Shown here: piece after piece, positions 6,889 through 11,440 of the stretch
How the letters are laid out: each line of letters begins with the position of its first letter
Numbering within the stretch: the first letter of the stretch is position 1
From: CAVPGH01 sp046726955
Lineage (GTDB): Bacteria; Acidobacteriota; Vicinamibacteria; Fen-336
Assembly (NCBI GenBank): GCA_046726955.1
Contig: JBKPBQ010000184.1
Span: 1 to 11,440 of the forward strand
Reading direction: 5' to 3'
Length of the DNA stretch: 11,440 nt
The notes under the pieces: generated by a model
What the model was told of the DNA's origin: nothing
The model's database searches: none
Seen by the model: the letters and a program-made list of their open reading frames with translations, nothing else
Made by a program: the position numbers and the translations under genes

Positions 6889-7914
6889 ATGCGACGAGCC
6901 TTCCTCTCCCTCCTGACGGCGGCGGCGTGCCTGTCCGGCCGCATGGCGCTCGCCCAGGCCCCCGTCCGCGTCGTGGTGGACACGGACCTCGCCGCCGACG
7001 TGGACGACGTGGGGGCGCTCGCGGTGCTCCACGCGCTCGCCGATCGCGGGGAGGCCGAGATCTTGGCCGCGATGGTCTCCTCGCGGAACCGGCACAGCGT
7101 CGCCTGCCTGAGCGCGCTCAACACCTGGTACGGACGCCGGGACGTCCCGATCGGTGCCGTGCGCGGCCAGATCGCCGGATATCCCAAAGACATGGGCAAG
7201 GAGGTCGAGTCGAAGTACACCGAGGAGATCGCCAAGCGCTTTCCGCTCGAGGTCCGCTCGGCGAAGGACGCCCAGGACGCGGTGTCGCTCTATCGCCGCA
7301 CCCTGGCCGGCCAGCCCGACGGAAGCGTCGTGATCGTGACGCTGGGGTTCCTCACGAACCTCAAGAACCTCCTCGACTCGGGCGCGGACGACATGAGCCC
7401 GCTCAACGGCGAGGAGCTCGTCCGGCGGAAGGTGCGCTTGTGGGCGTGCATGGGGGGGAAGTTTCCGGACGGACGCTTCCCCGACAGCGGCGGGGAGTAC
7501 AACGTCGCCTACGACACCGTCGCCTCCGTGCGCGCCATCAACGACTGGCCGACTCCGGTCGTCTTCAGCGGCTTCGAAATCGGGGCCGCGATCAAGACCG
7601 GCGAGGGGCTCCGGAACCTGCCGGAAGAGAGCCCGGTCCGCGCTGCCTACCGGCTCTTCAACGGCCTCCAGGACCGGGAGAGCTGGGACCAGACGGCCGT
7701 GATCTACGCGGTGCGCGGGGCTCGGGACTACTGGACGGAGTCCGCTCCTGGCCTCAACCTCATGCACGCGCGCGTCCCCCAGGGATACAACGAGTGGCTG
7801 GCCGCCCCGACCGCCCGCCACAGGTACCTCGTCGAGAAGATGCCCCCGCGGGAGCTCGGCCGCATCATCGAGGAGCTGATGCTTTCGCCTCCGCGGCTGT
7901 CGAGCCGGCGCTAG
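6889..7914 (+). CDS. Exported nucleoside hydrolase (IUNH-like)
   Basis: A 341-aa protein. Residues 1-22 are a signal peptide (MRRAFLSLL core, cleavage likely after Ala-Leu-Ala22), so it acts in the periplasm or outside. Residues about 26-330 form an IUNH-type fold. DTDLAADVDD at 31-40 corresponds to the Asp-rich calcium-binding motif, and VTLGFLTNLKN at 150-160 to the conserved LxNL/Thr strand. VVFSGFEIG at 224-232 and SWDQTAV at 265-271 supply the late motif, with Asp267 as the probable last metal ligand. The family hydrolyses the N-glycosidic bond of ribonucleosides to base plus ribose, suggesting salvage of external nucleosides. The DTD motif has extra residues relative to the canonical DTDxGxDD, and Trp266 sits where many members have His, so substrate is uncertain. 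A good promoter lies just upstream and a hairpin 5 nt after the stop. It looks monocistronic. Confidence 0.83.
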   Translation: MRRAFLSLLTAAACLSGRMALAQAPVRVVVDTDLAADVDDVGALAVLHALADRGEAEILAAMVSSRNRHSVACLSALNTWYGRRDVPIGAVRGQIAGYPKDMGKEVESKYTEEIAKRFPLEVRSAKDAQDAVSLYRRTLAGQPDGSVVIVTLGFLTNLKNLLDSGADDMSPLNGEELVRRKVRLWACMGGKFPDGRFPDSGGEYNVAYDTVASVRAINDWPTPVVFSGFEIGAAIKTGEGLRNLPEESPVRAAYRLFNGLQDRESWDQTAVIYAVRGARDYWTESAPGLNLMHARVPQGYNEWLAAPTARHRYLVEKMPPRELGRIIEELMLSPPRLSSRR

Positions 7915-7918
7915 AGTG

Positions 7919-7940
7919 CCGGGATCTCCTTCGATCCCGG
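7919..7940 (+). terminator. Hairpin after the nucleoside hydrolase gene, probable terminator
   Basis: CCGGGATC and GATCCCGG form a perfect 8-bp stem around the 6-nt loop TCCTTC, starting 5 nt after the TAG stop. The following TGTGTTAT is only partly T-rich, so termination may be incomplete. The kinase -10 element begins within a few bases of the stem. Confidence 0.55.
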
Positions 7941-7942
7941 TG

Positions 7943-7951
7943 TGTTATCAT
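7943..7951 (+). promoter_or_regulatory. Extended -10 element of the first kinase gene
   Basis: TGT precedes TATCAT (7946-7951), an extended -10 with one mismatch to TATAAT. A start near 7958 would give a leader of about 14 nt to the TTG at 7972. No -35 match is visible, because the upstream position falls in the hairpin. A similar element (TGC then TACCAT) precedes the second kinase gene. Confidence 0.5.
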
Positions 7952-7971
7952 CCGCATCGCGTCCGCGACCC

Positions 7972-9639
<1,668 letters not shown>

Positions 9640-9744
9640 CCCGTCCTCGGGGGCCGGTTTGTCCGCGCAGGTGTCCGCCCTCGCGTGCTACCATCACCCG
9701 GTTGGCCTGCACTCGGCCGCATTTACCGCCTCCGGGACACGGTA
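9640..9744 (+). promoter_or_regulatory. Intergenic region between the kinase genes with extended -10 element
   Basis: These 105 bp hold TGC followed by TACCAT (9689-9694), an extended -10 with two mismatches, leaving about 50 nt before the ATG at 9745. This resembles the element before copy 1 (shared pattern GTGnTAnCATC). No convincing -35, terminator hairpin or Shine-Dalgarno is seen, so co-transcription from copy 1 is also possible. Confidence 0.4.
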
Positions 9745-11440
9745 ATGGACCTCGAGCAGATCGGTAAGTACAGGATCGTCGGCAAGCTGGGCCAGGGCGC
9801 CATGGGCGAGGTCTTCAGGGCCCAGGACACGGTTCTCAAGCGCTTCGTCGCGCTCAAGACGATCTCGCCGAGCCTCCTCGCCGACGACCAGTTCCGCAAG
9901 CGCTTCCGTCGCGAAGCGGAGTCGGCGGCCCAGCTCAACCACCCGAACATCGTCACCGTCTTCGAATTCAACGAGGAGAAGGGGTACGTCTACCTCGTCA
10001 TGGAGCTCCTCGAGGGCCGGGACCTCAAGGAGATGATCGCCCGCCAGGGGCTGAGCCGCCTCGAGGACAAGCTCCTCGTGATGGAGCAGATCTGCGAGGG
10101 CCTCGCCTACGCCCACTCGAAGGGCGTCATCCACCGCGACCTGAAGCCGGCGAACATCCGCGTCCTGCCGAACCTTGCCACGAAGATCCTGGACTTCGGC
10201 CTCGCCCGCCTCGGCGTGTCGGAGATGACGCGCACGGGCACAGTGATGGGCACTCCGAACTACATGTCGCCCGAGCAGGTCCGCGGCGAGAAAGTGGACG
10301 AGCGCTCCGACCTGTTCTCCGTAGGCGCCGTCTTCTACGAGCTGCTGTCCGGCCACAAGCCGTTCGACTCGGAGTCCGTGCACTCGATCCTGTACGAGGT
10401 GCTCGAGCACGACCCCCAGCCGTTGCGGAGCTGGGTTCCGGACCTGCCGCCGCTGCTCCTGCCCATCGTGGACCGGGCGCTCGCCAAGGACCCCGAGAAG
10501 CGTTATCCCTCCGCGGGCCAGATGCGCGAGGAGGTGCGGGCGGCGCGACGCGCGATCGCGGCGGGCAAGTCGGTAGCCGAGCTGCTGCAGCCGGGAGGCG
10601 ACTCCGAGGCCACGATCGTGGGCCGGGACTCGCCGACGATCGCCGAGCTCGGAAGCGCGCGGACGACGCTCGACCGTCCGATGGTGGCGGGCGCGACCGC
10701 GCTCGACCTCTCCTCGACCAGCGTCGACCGCTCGATGCCGCGGACGGCGCGGCCTGAGCCCACGCTCTACCCGCCCCGGTCGGCGTGGCGGGGGGTCGTG
10801 GTGGGCCTCGTCTCCCTCGTCGTGCTCCTGGCCCTGGGTCTCTTCGTCTGGACGCGCCTGCGCGGGCCCGTCGTGCCCACGCCGACGCCGGCCGACTTCG
10901 CGAAGGAGCAGGAGGGGGCGCTGCGCGAGCAGCTCGTGGCGAGCCAGGTGGAGCTCGCCCGGACGTACCTCGACAACAAGGACTACGCGGAGGCGGTGAA
11001 CCAGGCCGAGCTCGTGCTCAAGGTCGCGCCAGACAGCGCGGAGGCGCAGAGCGTGCGCGACCGCGCGCGGACGACGCTCGCCACCCTCGACGAGTCGGCG
11101 CGGGAGGCGAGGAGCGCCTACGAGCGCGGGGACATGGAGGGCGCGACGCGCGCGCTGGGACGCGTGCTCGCCATCGACCCGCGGCATCCCGTGGCCACCG
11201 AGCTCACCGCCGCCCTCAACACGCACTTCCGCAAGCAGGCCGAGGACGCGAAGGGAGCCGCCGTCCGCTCGCGCACGGACGCCGAGAAGGCGCGCGCGGG
11301 CAACCAGGACCTCTTCCGCGCCGGCGACCGTGCGCTGCGCGAGGCGCAGGACCTGCTGTCCAAGGAGCAGTTCGCGCAGGCCACGCAGAAGTTCCTGGAG
11401 GCCGGCGACGGGTTCGACCGCGCGCGGCGCGCTTCCGAGG
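9745..11440 (+). CDS. Membrane Ser/Thr protein kinase (PknB-type) with periplasmic TPR-like tail, copy 2 (partial)
   Basis: Open from ATG 9745 to the window edge (565 codons), so the C-terminus is missing. The kinase domain is about residues 9-265: glycine loop LGQGAMGEVF (canonical GxGxxG), Lys38 in VALK, Glu57 in the C-helix, HRDLKPAN with Asp132 and Asn137, DFG with Asp150, and GTPNYMSPEQ. The linker at about 275-346 is rich in Thr and Ser (EATIVG, SPTIAE, RTTLDRP). One membrane helix lies at 351-369, followed by a periplasmic TPR-like tail with units near 388-430 and 440-475. It is clearly paralogous to copy 1, over half identical by eye across the kinase domain, with a related tail but an unrelated linker. 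No strong Shine-Dalgarno precedes the ATG. Substrates and the sensed signal are unknown. Confidence 0.92.
   Translation, partial: MDLEQIGKYRIVGKLGQGAMGEVFRAQDTVLKRFVALKTISPSLLADDQFRKRFRREAESAAQLNHPNIVTVFEFNEEKGYVYLVMELLEGRDLKEMIARQGLSRLEDKLLVMEQICEGLAYAHSKGVIHRDLKPANIRVLPNLATKILDFGLARLGVSEMTRTGTVMGTPNYMSPEQVRGEKVDERSDLFSVGAVFYELLSGHKPFDSESVHSILYEVLEHDPQPLRSWVPDLPPLLLPIVDRALAKDPEKRYPSAGQMREEVRAARRAIAAGKSVAELLQPGGDSEATIVGRDSPTIAELGSARTTLDRPMVAGATALDLSSTSVDRSMPRTARPEPTLYPPRSAWRGVVVGLVSLVVLLALGLFVWTRLRGPVVPTPTPADFAKEQEGALREQLVASQVELARTYLDNKDYAEAVNQAELVLKVAPDSAEAQSVRDRARTTLATLDESAREARSAYERGDMEGATRALGRVLAIDPRHPVATELTAALNTHFRKQAEDAKGAAVRSRTDAEKARAGNQDLFRAGDRALREAQDLLSKEQFAQATQKFLEAGDGFDRARRASE

Noticed and set aside
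7942..7971. Upstream GTG start for kinase copy 1
   Set aside because: It sits 2 nt after a hairpin, overlaps the extended -10 element and adds ten residues absent from the paralogue. Kept only as an alternative start.
9694..11226. Minus-strand open frame antisense to kinase copy 2
   Set aside because: It is Arg/His-rich, with no motif and no Shine-Dalgarno. The plus-strand kinase explains the region.

Overview
The window is GC-rich (about 70% by eye) chromosomal DNA from a Gram-negative bacterium, most likely an Acidobacteriota member. The best lineage marker is the exported VWA protein at 4474-5391, whose N- and C-terminal blocks match the 'VWFA-related Acidobacterial domain' family (TIGR03436). 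LpxD implies an outer membrane with lipid A. PknB-type kinases with periplasmic TPR-like tails and NHL-repeat/DUF11 exported proteins fit the same phylum. I cannot place it below phylum. I see no mobile elements, tRNAs, rRNAs or CRISPR arrays.

Layout. (1) 1-2454, minus strand: the 5' 818 codons of a large exported protein with a signal peptide, twelve NHL-type repeats and the start of a DUF11 domain. The gene runs off the left edge. (2) 2455-2598: divergent intergenic region with a near-perfect inverted repeat. (3) 2599-4458, plus: a fused homocysteine S-methyltransferase / methylenetetrahydrofolate reductase. It is followed after 15 bp by (4) 4474-5391, plus: the exported VWA protein. (5) 5388-6410 and 6407-6787, minus: a bactofilin followed by lpxD, joined by a 4-bp TTGA stop/start overlap. 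The lpxD stop codon overlaps the stop codon of the VWA gene. (6) 6788-6888: a compact divergent promoter region. (7) 6889-7914, plus: an exported nucleoside hydrolase, closed by a hairpin. (8) 7972-9639 and 9745 to the right edge, plus: two tandem paralogous membrane Ser/Thr kinases, the second truncated by the window.

The genes do not form one pathway. They fall into one-carbon/methionine metabolism (fusion enzyme), envelope and cell-shape functions (bactofilin, LpxD), exported proteins (NHL, VWA, nucleoside hydrolase) and transmembrane signalling (the kinase pair). Most starts have a TAnnnT -10-like hexamer a short distance upstream. Three of them have no Shine-Dalgarno and a hexamer 8-12 nt from the ATG, which suggests leaderless or near-leaderless transcripts. 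The most noteworthy items are the tandem kinase duplication with divergent linkers, the bactofilin-lpxD coupling, the exported nucleoside hydrolase with a Trp-Asp pair, the 12-repeat NHL protein, and the two classes of gene start. I do not see a clearly new multi-gene system.
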